A model generated the notes under the pieces. The model worked only from the letters and a program-made list of their open reading frames with translations, did no database searches and was not told the DNA's origin. The translations under genes were made by a program, and so were the position numbers. Below are positions 1-8,195 of a stretch of 64,000 bases of DNA, piece by piece. The DNA is from Lutibacter sp. Its GTDB lineage: Bacteria; Bacteroidota; Bacteroidia; Flavobacteriales; Flavobacteriaceae. The stretch's first letter is position 1. Every line of letters starts with the position of its first letter. Location: contig JAKIVA010000003.1 in assembly GCA_021647265.1 (NCBI GenBank), forward strand, positions 26,896 through 90,895. Direction: 5' to 3'.

Positions 1-461
1 TAAGAGGATGTGAAGAAATTTTAACGAGTAGTGATGAGCAATTTGATATAATATGCGCAGCCGTTGGTACTGGAGGTACTATTTCAGGAATTATTAATTC
101 ACTTAAAAATCATCAAAAAGCAATTGGCTTTCCAGCTTTGAAAGGTGATTTTCTTCAAGATGAAATCAAAAAATATGTACTAAATAATGATAATTGGAGT
201 TTAAATACTACATATCATTTTTGGGGTTATGCTAAAATTTCAGAAGAATTAATTACATTTATCAATAAATTTAAAAGTGAAACATCAATACCCTTAGATC
301 CAGTTTATACAGGGAAGATGTTGTTTGGTATTGTAGACTTAATTAAAAATGATTTTTTTAAAAAAGGAACAAAAATAGTAGCTATTCATACTGGAGGTTT
401 ACAAGGAATAGCAGGAATGAACATTTTGTTAGAAAGGAAAAACGTACCTCAAATAGTTTAA
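1..461 (+). CDS. PLP-dependent 1-aminocyclopropane-1-carboxylate deaminase / D-cysteine desulfhydrase family protein, C-terminal part
   Basis: The reading frame is open from base 3 to the TAA at 459-461, so the gene begins before the window. The visible ~150 residues contain GTGGTISG, the glycine-rich phosphate-cradle loop of fold-type II PLP enzymes, and a C-terminal stretch HTGGLQGIAG that is typical of the ACC deaminase/D-cysteine desulfhydrase family (established family knowledge). A TTG at 138 is an internal codon, not a start. The next gene begins 3 nt after the stop, so the two are probably co-transcribed. The exact substrate cannot be told from this fragment; flavobacterial members are usually annotated only as deaminase-like. 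Confidence 0.85.
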   Translation, partial: RGCEEILTSSDEQFDIICAAVGTGGTISGIINSLKNHQKAIGFPALKGDFLQDEIKKYVLNNDNWSLNTTYHFWGYAKISEELITFINKFKSETSIPLDPVYTGKMLFGIVDLIKNDFFKKGTKIVAIHTGGLQGIAGMNILLERKNVPQIV

Positions 462-464
462 ATT

Positions 465-1244
465 ATGAAGCTGAAATATATTTTAATTTGTTTGCTAACT
501 ATTAGCTTTCTTGTAGGATGTAAATCGAAAAAAAAGTTAGCCAGAAAATCTCAAAAAGAAATAGCTGTACATCAAAAGGCCAATAAACCAACTAGTGTAA
601 ATACAAAGAAAAATTCAGCTATCACAAACTCGACCATAGAATATATTAAACGCTACAAAGATATTGCTATGGAAGAGATGAGAGTTTTTAAAATACCAGC
701 GAGTATTACATTAGCTCAAGGCATATTAGAGTCGTCAAGTGGAAATAGCTTATTAACTAAAAAATCGAACAATCATTTTGGTATAAAGTGTCACAAAGGA
801 TGGAAGGGTAAAAAAGTATATCATGATGATGATGAAAAAGGAGAATGTTTTAGAGTGTATAAACATCCTAATAACTCATTTAAAGATCACTCTAAATTTT
901 TGGCTACAAGAAATAGATATGCTAAATTATTTAAGTTGAGAAAAGGAGATTATGTAAAATGGGCTAAAGGCTTAAGTGAAGCTGGTTACGCTACTGATAG
1001 AAGGTATCCAGCAAAATTAATTGCACTAATTGAAAAGTATGATTTGCATAAATACGATACAGAAGTTTTAGGAAAGCCTTTTAAAAAACTAAAAATTAAA
1101 AATGTATCAAATCATATTGTTTCTAAAGGAGATACGTTGTATTCAATTTCAAAAAAGTATGGCTTAACAGTTGATGAGCTTAAAAAAATGAATGGACTTA
1201 ATTCTAATGATATTACAGTAGGACAGACATTAATTTTAAAATAG
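465..1244 (+). CDS. Glucosaminidase lipoprotein with C-terminal LysM
   Basis: 259 aa. Residues 1-19 form a lipoprotein signal peptide ending in the lipobox LVGC (Cys19), so the protein is probably anchored to a membrane facing the periplasm. Residues ~55-195 match the glucosaminidase (lysozyme-like) fold: IPASITLAQGILESSSGNS carries the likely catalytic Glu89, followed by NHFGIKCHKGW and a YATDRRYPAKLI tail. Residues ~215-258 are one LysM repeat (SKGDTLYSISKKYGLTVDELK), which binds peptidoglycan. Role: cleavage of cell-wall glycan strands during growth or turnover. It starts 3 nt after the upstream deaminase-like gene. Family assignment is firm; the specific physiological role is inference. 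Confidence 0.9.
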   Translation: MKLKYILICLLTISFLVGCKSKKKLARKSQKEIAVHQKANKPTSVNTKKNSAITNSTIEYIKRYKDIAMEEMRVFKIPASITLAQGILESSSGNSLLTKKSNNHFGIKCHKGWKGKKVYHDDDEKGECFRVYKHPNNSFKDHSKFLATRNRYAKLFKLRKGDYVKWAKGLSEAGYATDRRYPAKLIALIEKYDLHKYDTEVLGKPFKKLKIKNVSNHIVSKGDTLYSISKKYGLTVDELKKMNGLNSNDITVGQTLILK

Positions 1245-1367
1245 AACTTTTTCAATTTTATTGATTTCTTATATTTTTGTTAAAAAAATAAGGAATTAGC
1301 AATTATTTATGTAAAAAACATTATATTTAAGAAAAAATCACTCTTATTTTCTTAAAGTCAGTGTTCA

Positions 1368-3116
1368 ATGAGCAATATTAAAAAAACAGGAATAAACATT
1401 ATTACATATATTTTTGTTGTTTTTTGTATTCATAGCCAACACTCATTGTATTCACAAAATAAATTATTTCAAATAAAAAAAAATACTCCACTTAAAGAAA
1501 TTTCAGGTACTGTTTCAAGTTTAGGTATTTTATTAAGGGATGTAAATGTAGTTGTTAAAAATACCAATAGAGGTACTAAAACTAACAACAAAGGATTTTA
1601 TGTTATTAAAGCAAAAGAAGGAGAGGTATTAAAATTCACTTTTGTAGGTATGATACCTTTGGAGATAATTATTGAAGATATAACAGCAGTTTTAAATATT
1701 GAAATGAATGCTATTGTCAATAAATTAAAGGAAGTTACTGTTAATAATAAAAGAAATAGAAAAGATAAATCAGGATTAATGGGGAGACCTGATGTACTTA
1801 CAACAACTTTTGGTAATATTAATACCGAAAAAGTAGGGTACTCAATTAATTATATAAATGGGGCTAACTTAAATTTGACAGCAATGGATCTTTGGACAGC
1901 GATAAGATATAAGATACCAAAACTAAGTAGAGGTACCTCCTTTTCTTTAAATACCAAACCCATTTGGGATATTGATGGTGTTATTTATGAAACTATTAAT
2001 GGTCGTACTCTTCCCCCAATAGATTTAGCAAACGTAAAGGATGTATATGTTATTAGATCGTTAGCGGGAACAGTCAAATATGGAGCTGCAGGAGCAAACG
2101 GAGTTATTGTAGTGCGAACTAAAAGTAGTACGTTTGATAATAAGCCCATAGCTACAAAAACAAAATTATACTCAAATAAAAAGTATTACGAAGAAGATGC
2201 TGTTACTTTCAAAAATTTTGGAATAGCTCAACCAGATTATTTTGAGGCTTTTGATTCAATTTCAAACCTACAGCTAGCATATATAGAATATCAGAAGTTA
2301 TTGCCTTCATATAAGAATCAGTTTGAATTTTATTTTGATATGGCTAACTATTTTCAACAAATTTATAAGGATGAAAAAGGCAGTTTAAAAATACTTTCAA
2401 AAATTGAAACTAGATTTGAAAGAAATCCAGAAGTACTTAAAGTTTTGGCATATACCTATCAAAAGAGAGGATTGTATCAGAAAGCCTTAAAAGTGTATAA
2501 GAAAATAATCAAAATAAGACCTAATTATGCACAATCATTTCGAGATCTAGCCAATGCTTATTCAAATCTTAATCAATACCAAAAAGCATGGAAAATGTAT
2601 ATGAATTATTTTTATAGAGGAAATAATTTAGAAAATGAGGGAATAGGACAAGTTATTTACAATGAAATGGAAGCATTGTTTGTACAGCACAAAAAACAGG
2701 CTAACATAAAAGAACTCTTTTTAGTGAGAGATTCAGCAAATATTACTAAAGATGTTCGTATGGTTTTTGAATGGAATACTTCTGAAGCTGAGTTTGATAT
2801 TGAATTTGTAAACCCTCAAAAGCAAGTGTATAGTTTTAAGCATACTCTTTCAGATAACAACAGCCGTATTAAACATGAAAAACGACAAGGCTATTCATCA
2901 GAAACATTTTTTATTGAAAATCTAACCAAGGGTAATTGGTATGTTAATTTTACGTACTTTGGAAACAAACAAAACGTTCCAACATATTTAAAATTAGCTG
3001 TTTATTACAATTGGGGTAAGCCAAATCAAATAGAAAAAATTCATTTGTTCAAGCTTAAAGATAAAAATAAAAAATGGCAATTGTTAGCCTTAAATTATAA
3101 TCATTTGTTACCGTAA
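1368..3116 (+). CDS. Exported protein with carboxypeptidase-like regulatory domain, TonB-plug-like domain and TPR repeats
   Basis: 582 aa with an N-terminal signal peptide (hydrophobic stretch ~residues 10-25). Residues ~45-115 are a CarboxypepD_reg-like beta-sandwich (EISGTVSSLGILLRDVNVVV, then NNKGFYVIKAKEGE). Residues ~190-255 resemble a TonB receptor plug: PIWDIDGVIYE, LANVKDVYVIRS, YGAAGANGVIVVRTK. Residues ~330-420 contain TPR-like repeats (YQKALKVYKKIIKIRPNYAQ). There is no C-terminal 22-strand barrel, so it is not a transporter by itself. It is a flavobacterial architecture whose function is not established; it may be an envelope scaffold. A 120-nt AT-rich gap separates it from the upstream gene. 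Confidence 0.75.
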   Translation: MSNIKKTGINIITYIFVVFCIHSQHSLYSQNKLFQIKKNTPLKEISGTVSSLGILLRDVNVVVKNTNRGTKTNNKGFYVIKAKEGEVLKFTFVGMIPLEIIIEDITAVLNIEMNAIVNKLKEVTVNNKRNRKDKSGLMGRPDVLTTTFGNINTEKVGYSINYINGANLNLTAMDLWTAIRYKIPKLSRGTSFSLNTKPIWDIDGVIYETINGRTLPPIDLANVKDVYVIRSLAGTVKYGAAGANGVIVVRTKSSTFDNKPIATKTKLYSNKKYYEEDAVTFKNFGIAQPDYFEAFDSISNLQLAYIEYQKLLPSYKNQFEFYFDMANYFQQIYKDEKGSLKILSKIETRFERNPEVLKVLAYTYQKRGLYQKALKVYKKIIKIRPNYAQSFRDLANAYSNLNQYQKAWKMYMNYFYRGNNLENEGIGQVIYNEMEALFVQHKKQANIKELFLVRDSANITKDVRMVFEWNTSEAEFDIEFVNPQKQVYSFKHTLSDNNSRIKHEKRQGYSSETFFIENLTKGNWYVNFTYFGNKQNVPTYLKLAVYYNWGKPNQIEKIHLFKLKDKNKKWQLLALNYNHLLP

Positions 3117-3160
3117 AATAAGATTTACAGTATTAAATTAGTCCACTTTAATTGTTATTG

Positions 3161-3188
3161 AAAAAAGGGTTCAGTTTTAAGTGAACCC
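3161..3188 (-). terminator. Intrinsic terminator after the Spy-like gene
   Basis: GGGTTCA (3167-3173) pairs with TGAACCC (3182-3188). Read on the minus strand the hairpin is followed by six T, placed 27 nt after the stop of the minus-strand gene at 3215. Confidence 0.7.
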
Positions 3189-3214
3189 AAATAGTTAATT
3201 TATACTATACTTTT

Positions 3215-3670
3215 TTAAGAGTGTCTTTTAAATTTTTGTAGACCTGTTTGACGACAATTATACCCTCTACTAGCTAAGGATTTTTTCTTTTTCATGTTTT
3301 TCCATTTCGTAAATTGTTCTTCTGTAAGAATTTTTTTCATAGCTATTTTATGTTGTAGCATTCTATCTAAACGATTGCTCTTTCGTTGAAAAAGATCTTC
3401 TGAAGTAGGAAAAGTTCCATTTAGTTTACGTTCAAGCATTGCTTTCCGCATCACTTGTCTTGTTATTACTTGTTGTTTTTTTAGGTTAAAAATGGCTTCT
3501 TGTTGATTTTTATCCAAATCTAAATTTAACGCCATTCTTTTGGTTTGTAAAGTGGCAATTTGATCTGGTGTAAAATTTAATTGATTTTTAAAATTTTTAG
3601 TACCAATTTGAGCATTTGTCATTGTTGTAACTAAAAATACAACGACTAATATTGCTATGCTGTTTTTCAT
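3215..3670 (-). CDS. Small exported Spy/CpxP-like (LTxxQ-type) protein
   Basis: 151 aa. A signal peptide occupies residues 1-20 (ends TNAQ). The mature part is alpha-helical and rich in Lys, Gln and Met, with two copies of the pattern found in periplasmic Spy/CpxP/heavy-metal-sensor proteins: LNFTPDQIATLQTKRMALNLDLDKNQ and, near the end, KKILTEEQFTKWK. That family binds unfolded proteins or metal in the periplasm. A hairpin with a T tract lies just downstream. The family is inferred from pattern and length only; stress-related function is not shown by the context. Confidence 0.65.
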   Translation of the reverse strand: MKNSIAILVVVFLVTTMTNAQIGTKNFKNQLNFTPDQIATLQTKRMALNLDLDKNQQEAIFNLKKQQVITRQVMRKAMLERKLNGTFPTSEDLFQRKSNRLDRMLQHKIAMKKILTEEQFTKWKNMKKKKSLASRGYNCRQTGLQKFKRHS

Positions 3671-3789
3671 GATGATTATATATTTATTATTAATACTTCT
3701 TTGACATTTAAAAATTGTAAAGGTTTAAAGTGTTAACATTAATTTGTGTATCCGAAAACACTAATAATCAATGTTTGTCTTTAGAGAAA

Positions 3790-4200
3790 AGCAAGACATG
3801 GATATACTTAGTTTTACCACATAATTTGATAGTGAAGAATCCTGTCGTATTCACTTTAAAGAAGTACGCGATAAAATAGGAGTTGTATGTAGAAGGTGTA
3901 GTTACACCAAGCATTGCTGGATAAAGAGTCAATGGAATTATGAATGTAAAAAGTGTAGAAGTCGTACATTACTTAGAAGTGGAACAATAATGCAGAGTTC
4001 TAACTTCTCATTTGATGTCAAATAATGTTCTTGTTAACAGCCACAAAAAAAGGGTTTTATTCTAAATAAATACTATGTCAATTGGGATTAAAGCGATATG
4101 AGCCAGTTTGGGATATGGTTCATAAATTACGTAAAGCTATGGGCAATGAGATGACTGTTACACATTATAAAAGGTTATTTTATTATGAAGTCTCTGAATA
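3790..4200 (+). pseudogene. Degenerate IS1595-family transposase remnant
   Basis: The frame from 3831 reads SEESCRIHFKEVRDKIG followed by CRRCSYTKHCW and CKKCRSRTLLRSGTIMQSS, the zinc-ribbon N-terminus of IS1595-type transposases, and stops at TAA 4022-4024. The next frame resumes with FLLTATKKGFYSK, stop, then QLGLKRYEPVWDMVHKLRKAMG, which is the following part of the same family. At least two frame breaks or stops are present and the catalytic C-terminal half is missing. It is a dead fragment. Family named from memory of IS1595 sequences. Confidence 0.8.
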
Positions 4201-4332
4201 GACACCATCCTAAAACCTGTGTAAGACACTATCCTAAAAAGTGTGTAAGTTAAAATAACTTGGGTTAGCTTTTTAAATAAAGTCTGACCCTTTTTTCATA
4301 AATGGTTAAGAACTGATTGAGGATTATCTCCC
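4201..4332 (-). mobile_element. IS256-family remnant: terminal repeat plus last codons of the transposase
   Basis: On the minus strand 4265-4332 encodes a tail with LNQFLTIYEKRVRLYLKS and then TAA (complement 4265-4267), the usual C-terminus of IS256-type transposases in this phylum. Immediately beyond it are two near-identical copies of an end-like sequence, GACACCATCCTAAAACCTGT (4201-4220) and GACACTATCCTAAAAAGTGT (4226-4245), resembling IS256 terminal repeats. The body of the element is gone. Two tandem ends may mark two successive insertion or deletion events. Confidence 0.7.
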
Positions 4333-4344
4333 AATTTTTATTAA

Positions 4345-4845
4345 TTATAGACGCCCTTTTCCTCCAGAAGAAATATAATCTGTAAGGTCTTTTTGCTTAC
4401 TATTAACCGCTCTAACAGTATGGTGTACCCGTTTTATAATGGCTCTCATAAAATTAAACATAAACATTGGCTTTGATAATATTAAAGGTTTAATGCAATC
4501 TTTTTTAAACTGATAGACAGAGGCATCATTTAAAGCAATTACAGATACAATATGTGGTGTATCATCAATAAAACTCAACTCCCCAGCAAGGTCTCCTTTT
4601 TGTAAAATATGCAAAAAATGTAACTTCCCATTTTTTAATTCTTGTACCAAAGCAAACCTTCCTTTTGTAATAAGGTAAAAGCTTTCTGTCAAATCTCCTT
4701 TATGGTATAAAAATTCATCTGCTTTAAAATGCAACTCATCTGCTACACATAAAGAAAGTATTTCCGCTCCTTCTTTTTCAATATATTGACCTATTGGAGC
4801 TGTTAAAATATTTTCTATGTACGCTTTGTTTTTTGAAATATTCAT
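4345..4845 (-). CDS. hoxI: Cyclic-nucleotide-binding-domain protein HoxI of the soluble hydrogenase
   Basis: 166 aa. Residues ~25-145 form a single cNMP-binding jelly roll: ADEFLYHKGDLTESFYLITKGRFALV, then LQKGDLAGELSFIDDTPHIVSVIAL, the hallmark GELSFI segment. There is no helix-turn-helix, so it is not a Crp/Fnr transcription factor. In Cupriavidus necator the gene after hoxW is hoxI, a cNMP-fold protein of nearly the same length that joins the soluble hydrogenase and is linked to NADPH binding (established knowledge). Order, size and domain all match here. It is last in the operon, 20 nt after hoxW. Name assigned by synteny and domain. Confidence 0.8.
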   Translation of the reverse strand: MNISKNKAYIENILTAPIGQYIEKEGAEILSLCVADELHFKADEFLYHKGDLTESFYLITKGRFALVQELKNGKLHFLHILQKGDLAGELSFIDDTPHIVSVIALNDASVYQFKKDCIKPLILSKPMFMFNFMRAIIKRVHHTVRAVNSKQKDLTDYISSGGKGRL

Positions 4846-4865
4846 GACTTTAATTTTTACACTTA

Positions 4866-5357
4866 TTAAATAGTTTTTTGTATGTTTTTAAAAATATCTT
4901 TTGAGATATTTAAATTTTCAATTGCTTTATCTGTTAAACCTTCCTTTAACTCCCATTCGTAGCCTTTAATTTTTAGTAAATACACTTCAGGAATATAATC
5001 GAAGCATAATTTACAAGTTGCCAAAATAGAAGCTATTGAAATATCGTGAGAGGTAAAAGTAAAATCTAACTTTGGGTCTATTTTAACGAACTCAAATGTT
5101 TCAACATCTGGTTCTTTGGTTGCATCAATAAAAAGCACTCGTTTTTTATGTGAAATTAAATCGGCATCTTCTAAATGAAGCTGATAATGCTTCATTGTCT
5201 CCGCTTTTGAAAACAATTTCTCTTTTGTTAACCAATCAATAAAAGCCCATCCTAAACCATCGTCTTGACGGCCAATATTACCAATTCCGTAAATAAGAGA
5301 AGAAGTAGTATTAAAGATGCGTAAATCGGGATGGTATTTTGTTGTAATCAAATTCAT
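4866..5357 (-). CDS. hoxW: [NiFe]-hydrogenase maturation protease HoxW
   Basis: 163 aa. It cleaves the C-terminal peptide of the hydrogenase large subunit after nickel insertion. Visible family marks are YGIGNIGRQDDGLGW at residues ~23-37 (GNxxRxDDGxG with the nickel-sensing Asp), LEDADLI and FIDAT in the middle, and FTSHDIS with the conserved His at ~105. The start codon overlaps the hoxH stop by one base (TAATG), indicating translational coupling. It is the only maturation gene here; hypABCDEF are not in the window and must lie elsewhere for the enzyme to be active. Confidence 0.92.
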   Translation of the reverse strand: MNLITTKYHPDLRIFNTTSSLIYGIGNIGRQDDGLGWAFIDWLTKEKLFSKAETMKHYQLHLEDADLISHKKRVLFIDATKEPDVETFEFVKIDPKLDFTFTSHDISIASILATCKLCFDYIPEVYLLKIKGYEWELKEGLTDKAIENLNISKDIFKNIQKTI

Positions 5358-6826
5358 TAGTTTTTTATTTGTTCATCTATTTTATTACCATTAGCATCAA
5401 ATATAGTAACAACCAATGGCATTTGACCTACAGCGTGTGTAGCACAACTTAAACAAGGGTCGTATGCTCTTATTCCAACTTCAATTGCATTCATCATTCC
5501 TTCAGTAATAATGTCGTTTCCGTTTAGATATTTATCAGCAACTGACCGAACTGTACGATTCATTACTGTATTGTTTTGCGTAGTTGCCACCACTAGATTT
5601 GCAAAGGTAATATTACCTTCTTTATTTGCTTTATAATGATGCAATAAAGTCCCTCTTGGAGCTTCAACCACACCGATACCTTCTCCTGTCCAATCTGTTT
5701 TTGGAGGCATTAAAATTAAGGAGTCTTTTTGTAAATCTACATCATTGAGTAATTCTTTTATCAATTCGGCTGAGTGTAAAATTTCAATGGCTCTTGCCCA
5801 ATTGGTATGTAGGGTTTTATTATTAGATTTTCCTTTGGTATAATGATGAAATCGTTCTAAAGCTTCTTGAGCAAGTGGAGTTGTATACGCTTTTGTTACA
5901 TTTAATCTTCCTAAAGGACCAACTCTTACCGAGCCTTTTTCTCTTCCTAATCTCTTTAGAAAGGGAAATTTCATGTAACTCCATTCTTCGGTGCCTTCCG
6001 AAAAGAAATCTAAATATTCGTGATAGTCAAATTCTTCAACAATATTTTTGTCATTATCAACTATTCTCATTTTTCCGTGATAGTAATCTACATTTCCTTT
6101 TTCATCGACTAATGAAAGGTTCAATGCTTCAAATTCAGCAAAACTATCAACTTCTTCTCTATTTTTTTTATGAAAATCGTAAAAGAGCTTTAATCCATCT
6201 TGTGCATAATCAATAACTTCATCCATAGAAATCAAACCTTCTTCTCCGTTTAATAAACGATCACGAGCTTCAACACTTAAATTTTGATTTACACCTCCAG
6301 GAACGGAACTTATTCCGTGCATTTTTTTACCTAAAACAGCCTTAATTACTTCTTGTCCCCATTTTCGTAAAGCAACCACTCTTTTAACCATTTCAGGGTT
6401 TGCTTCTAACAAACCTAAAACATTTCGTTGTTCTGGTGGCGCATTCATCCCAAATAACATTTCGGGAACAATTAAATAAAAATAAGCTGTAACATGTGAT
6501 TGTAATTGTTGTGCATAATGCCCTAATCTTCTTAGTTTTTCTGCCGAAACTGTAATGTGTTTTCCTGTAGAGTACCCAACACCAATCATATCGTCCAACA
6601 CTTTGGCTCCACAAAGGTGATGACTTACAAAGCAAATACCACAAATACGCTGTAATAGCATGGGAGCTTCCCAATAGGGGTGGCCTTGTACAAATTTTTC
6701 AAAACCACGAAATTCTACAACGTGTAATTTGGCATCTATTACCTTATTATTATCATCTAAATGCACGGTCACTTTTCCGTGCCCTTCCACACGAGTAACA
6801 GGATCTATAATTATTTTTTTACCCAT
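5357..6826 (-). CDS. hoxH: NAD+-reducing [NiFe]-hydrogenase large subunit HoxH
   Basis: 489 aa, cytoplasmic (no signal peptide). It carries the Ni-Fe active site. The N-terminal ligand motif L1 is RICGICFVSHH at residues ~61-71 and the C-terminal motif L2 is DPCLSCATH; the two CxxC pairs bind the metals. After His the chain continues with AVGQMPLVVTIFDANGNKID and a few more residues, the peptide removed by HoxW. Length and motifs match group 3 bidirectional HoxH. It lies 9 nt downstream of hoxY and overlaps hoxW. All four cysteine ligands are intact, so the subunit looks functional. Confidence 0.96.
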   Translation of the reverse strand: MGKKIIIDPVTRVEGHGKVTVHLDDNNKVIDAKLHVVEFRGFEKFVQGHPYWEAPMLLQRICGICFVSHHLCGAKVLDDMIGVGYSTGKHITVSAEKLRRLGHYAQQLQSHVTAYFYLIVPEMLFGMNAPPEQRNVLGLLEANPEMVKRVVALRKWGQEVIKAVLGKKMHGISSVPGGVNQNLSVEARDRLLNGEEGLISMDEVIDYAQDGLKLFYDFHKKNREEVDSFAEFEALNLSLVDEKGNVDYYHGKMRIVDNDKNIVEEFDYHEYLDFFSEGTEEWSYMKFPFLKRLGREKGSVRVGPLGRLNVTKAYTTPLAQEALERFHHYTKGKSNNKTLHTNWARAIEILHSAELIKELLNDVDLQKDSLILMPPKTDWTGEGIGVVEAPRGTLLHHYKANKEGNITFANLVVATTQNNTVMNRTVRSVADKYLNGNDIITEGMMNAIEVGIRAYDPCLSCATHAVGQMPLVVTIFDANGNKIDEQIKN

Positions 6827-6835
6827 AATTTAATT

Positions 6836-7468
6836 TTAATCATAACGTGTTAATGAGGTTGGTAAATTTACTTCTCGTCCATTTGCTAAATCATCCAACA
6901 CTTTAAAAATAGCATCACCATCTGGAGGACATCCAGGAATAAAGTAATCCATTTTAACCACTTCGTGACAAGGGTACACTTTATTCGTAATTCTTGGTAA
7001 ATCTTTATGATATGGAATAACAGGTTTATCTCCTGTCACTGCACCTACATTACAAACATATGCTTCGGTCAAACAATCTTTTAAACTCACATCATTTCGC
7101 ATAGCAGGAACGCCTCCCCAAACGGCACAGGCTCCTACAGAAATCATTATATCACAATTTTCACGAAAATGTTCTAAGGTTTCTATGTTTTCTTCATTGG
7201 CAACACCACCTTCTACAAAAGCAATTTTACAGCGTTTTGGAATACGTTTTATATCGGTTAAAGACGATCTTGTAATGGCCACTTTTTCTAATAAACCAAT
7301 AATTCTTTCATCAATATCTAAAAAAGAAAGTGTACAACCCCAACAACCACACAAGCCAATCATTGCTACTTGAATTTTTTCATCTCTTTTTGCCATTACC
7401 TTAGTATCCATTTTGGTACTTGGTAAATCGTGAGAATAAAACGTGTTTTTATCTGTTTCTTTTTCCAT
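6836..7468 (-). CDS. hoxY: NAD+-reducing hydrogenase small subunit HoxY
   Basis: 210 aa, no Tat signal, so cytoplasmic. It binds the proximal [4Fe-4S] cluster that passes electrons from HoxH towards the diaphorase. Cluster cysteines are seen in IGLCGCWGCTLSF (residues ~37-49), SVGACAVWGG, YPCHEVVKMDYF and IPGCPPDGD. The short form lacking the C-terminal ferredoxin-like domain is typical of group 3d enzymes. It closely resembles Cupriavidus necator HoxY as remembered, including a conserved ENIETLEHFRENCDI block and a C-terminal RYD. It begins 4 nt after hoxU. Confidence 0.95.
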   Translation of the reverse strand: MEKETDKNTFYSHDLPSTKMDTKVMAKRDEKIQVAMIGLCGCWGCTLSFLDIDERIIGLLEKVAITRSSLTDIKRIPKRCKIAFVEGGVANEENIETLEHFRENCDIMISVGACAVWGGVPAMRNDVSLKDCLTEAYVCNVGAVTGDKPVIPYHKDLPRITNKVYPCHEVVKMDYFIPGCPPDGDAIFKVLDDLANGREVNLPTSLTRYD

Positions 7469-7472
7469 TTTC

Positions 7473-8195
7473 TTATGTCGTTTTAGAATTTTTTTGAGTA
7501 TTCAAAGCACGTTCTCTTACTGTTTCAATTTCAAATTTGCGTTTTCCTATGGCTTTATTGAAGCCTTGGTTTTTATTAATAATACAACCTACAGGGCACA
7601 TATCTGCAGCTTCTGCTACCTGCTCTAAACTCATTTTATCTGCCAAATCAATATCAATTTCAATACGACTTTTACTTCCTCTGTTAGAAATACTAAATAT
7701 TTTTTGATTCGTTTCTTTGTCTTTAATAAATTCTACACATCGCTGGCAAAAAATACAGCGATCTCTTTCTAACCAAATATTATCTGATGCGTAATCTCGT
7801 TCGTTTACCGGAAAACGATACGGAAAGCGGGAAACCATCATATTTGTTTCATAACCTACTGCTTGTAGTTCACAGCGTCCACTTTTTTCACAACTCGGAC
7901 AGTTATGATTGCCTTCAACAAATAAAAGCTCTATCAATGCTTTTCGCATATCAGCACCTTCTTTATCGTTTTCAACTTCAACCACCATTCCATCTGCTAC
8001 GGGTACAGTACAAGATGAAATTAGGTAATCATTCACTTTAACGGAACACACCCTGCAGGTACCAAGACAAGGTTTGTCTTTCATATAACATAAAGTAGGT
8101 ATATAAATTCCATTTTTGTTAGCCACATCTACAAGGGTTTCTCCTTTAGTGGTTTTTATTTTTTTTCCGTCTATGGTAATTATAACACTATTCAT
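7473..8195 (-). CDS. hoxU: Hydrogenase diaphorase small subunit HoxU
   Basis: About 240 aa from the ATG at 8195. An N-terminal [2Fe-2S] ferredoxin fold (CYMKDKPCLGTCRVC, later SSC) is followed by the His/Cys-type [4Fe-4S] segment HNCPSCEKSGRCELQ and a DRCIFCQRC/CPVG cluster pair, as in the N-terminus of NuoG and in HoxU. It wires HoxF to HoxY. The chosen start MNSVIITIDGKK overlaps the hoxF stop (ATGAATAG) and fits the family N-terminus; an in-frame ATG at 8231 would lie deep inside hoxF and is less likely. Second gene of the operon. Confidence 0.94.
   Translation of the reverse strand: MNSVIITIDGKKIKTTKGETLVDVANKNGIYIPTLCYMKDKPCLGTCRVCSVKVNDYLISSCTVPVADGMVVEVENDKEGADMRKALIELLFVEGNHNCPSCEKSGRCELQAVGYETNMMVSRFPYRFPVNERDYASDNIWLERDRCIFCQRCVEFIKDKETNQKIFSISNRGSKSRIEIDIDLADKMSLEQVAEAADMCPVGCIINKNQGFNKAIGKRKFEIETVRERALNTQKNSKTT

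Noticed and set aside
4345..4845. Crp/Fnr transcription factor for the hox or nir genes
   Set aside because: Only the cNMP fold is present; there is no helix-turn-helix after it. HoxI fits better.
5875..6216. 113-codon plus-strand ORF inside hoxH
   Set aside because: It is antisense to the conserved hoxH frame, has low-complexity Leu/Ser composition and no promoter or family resemblance.
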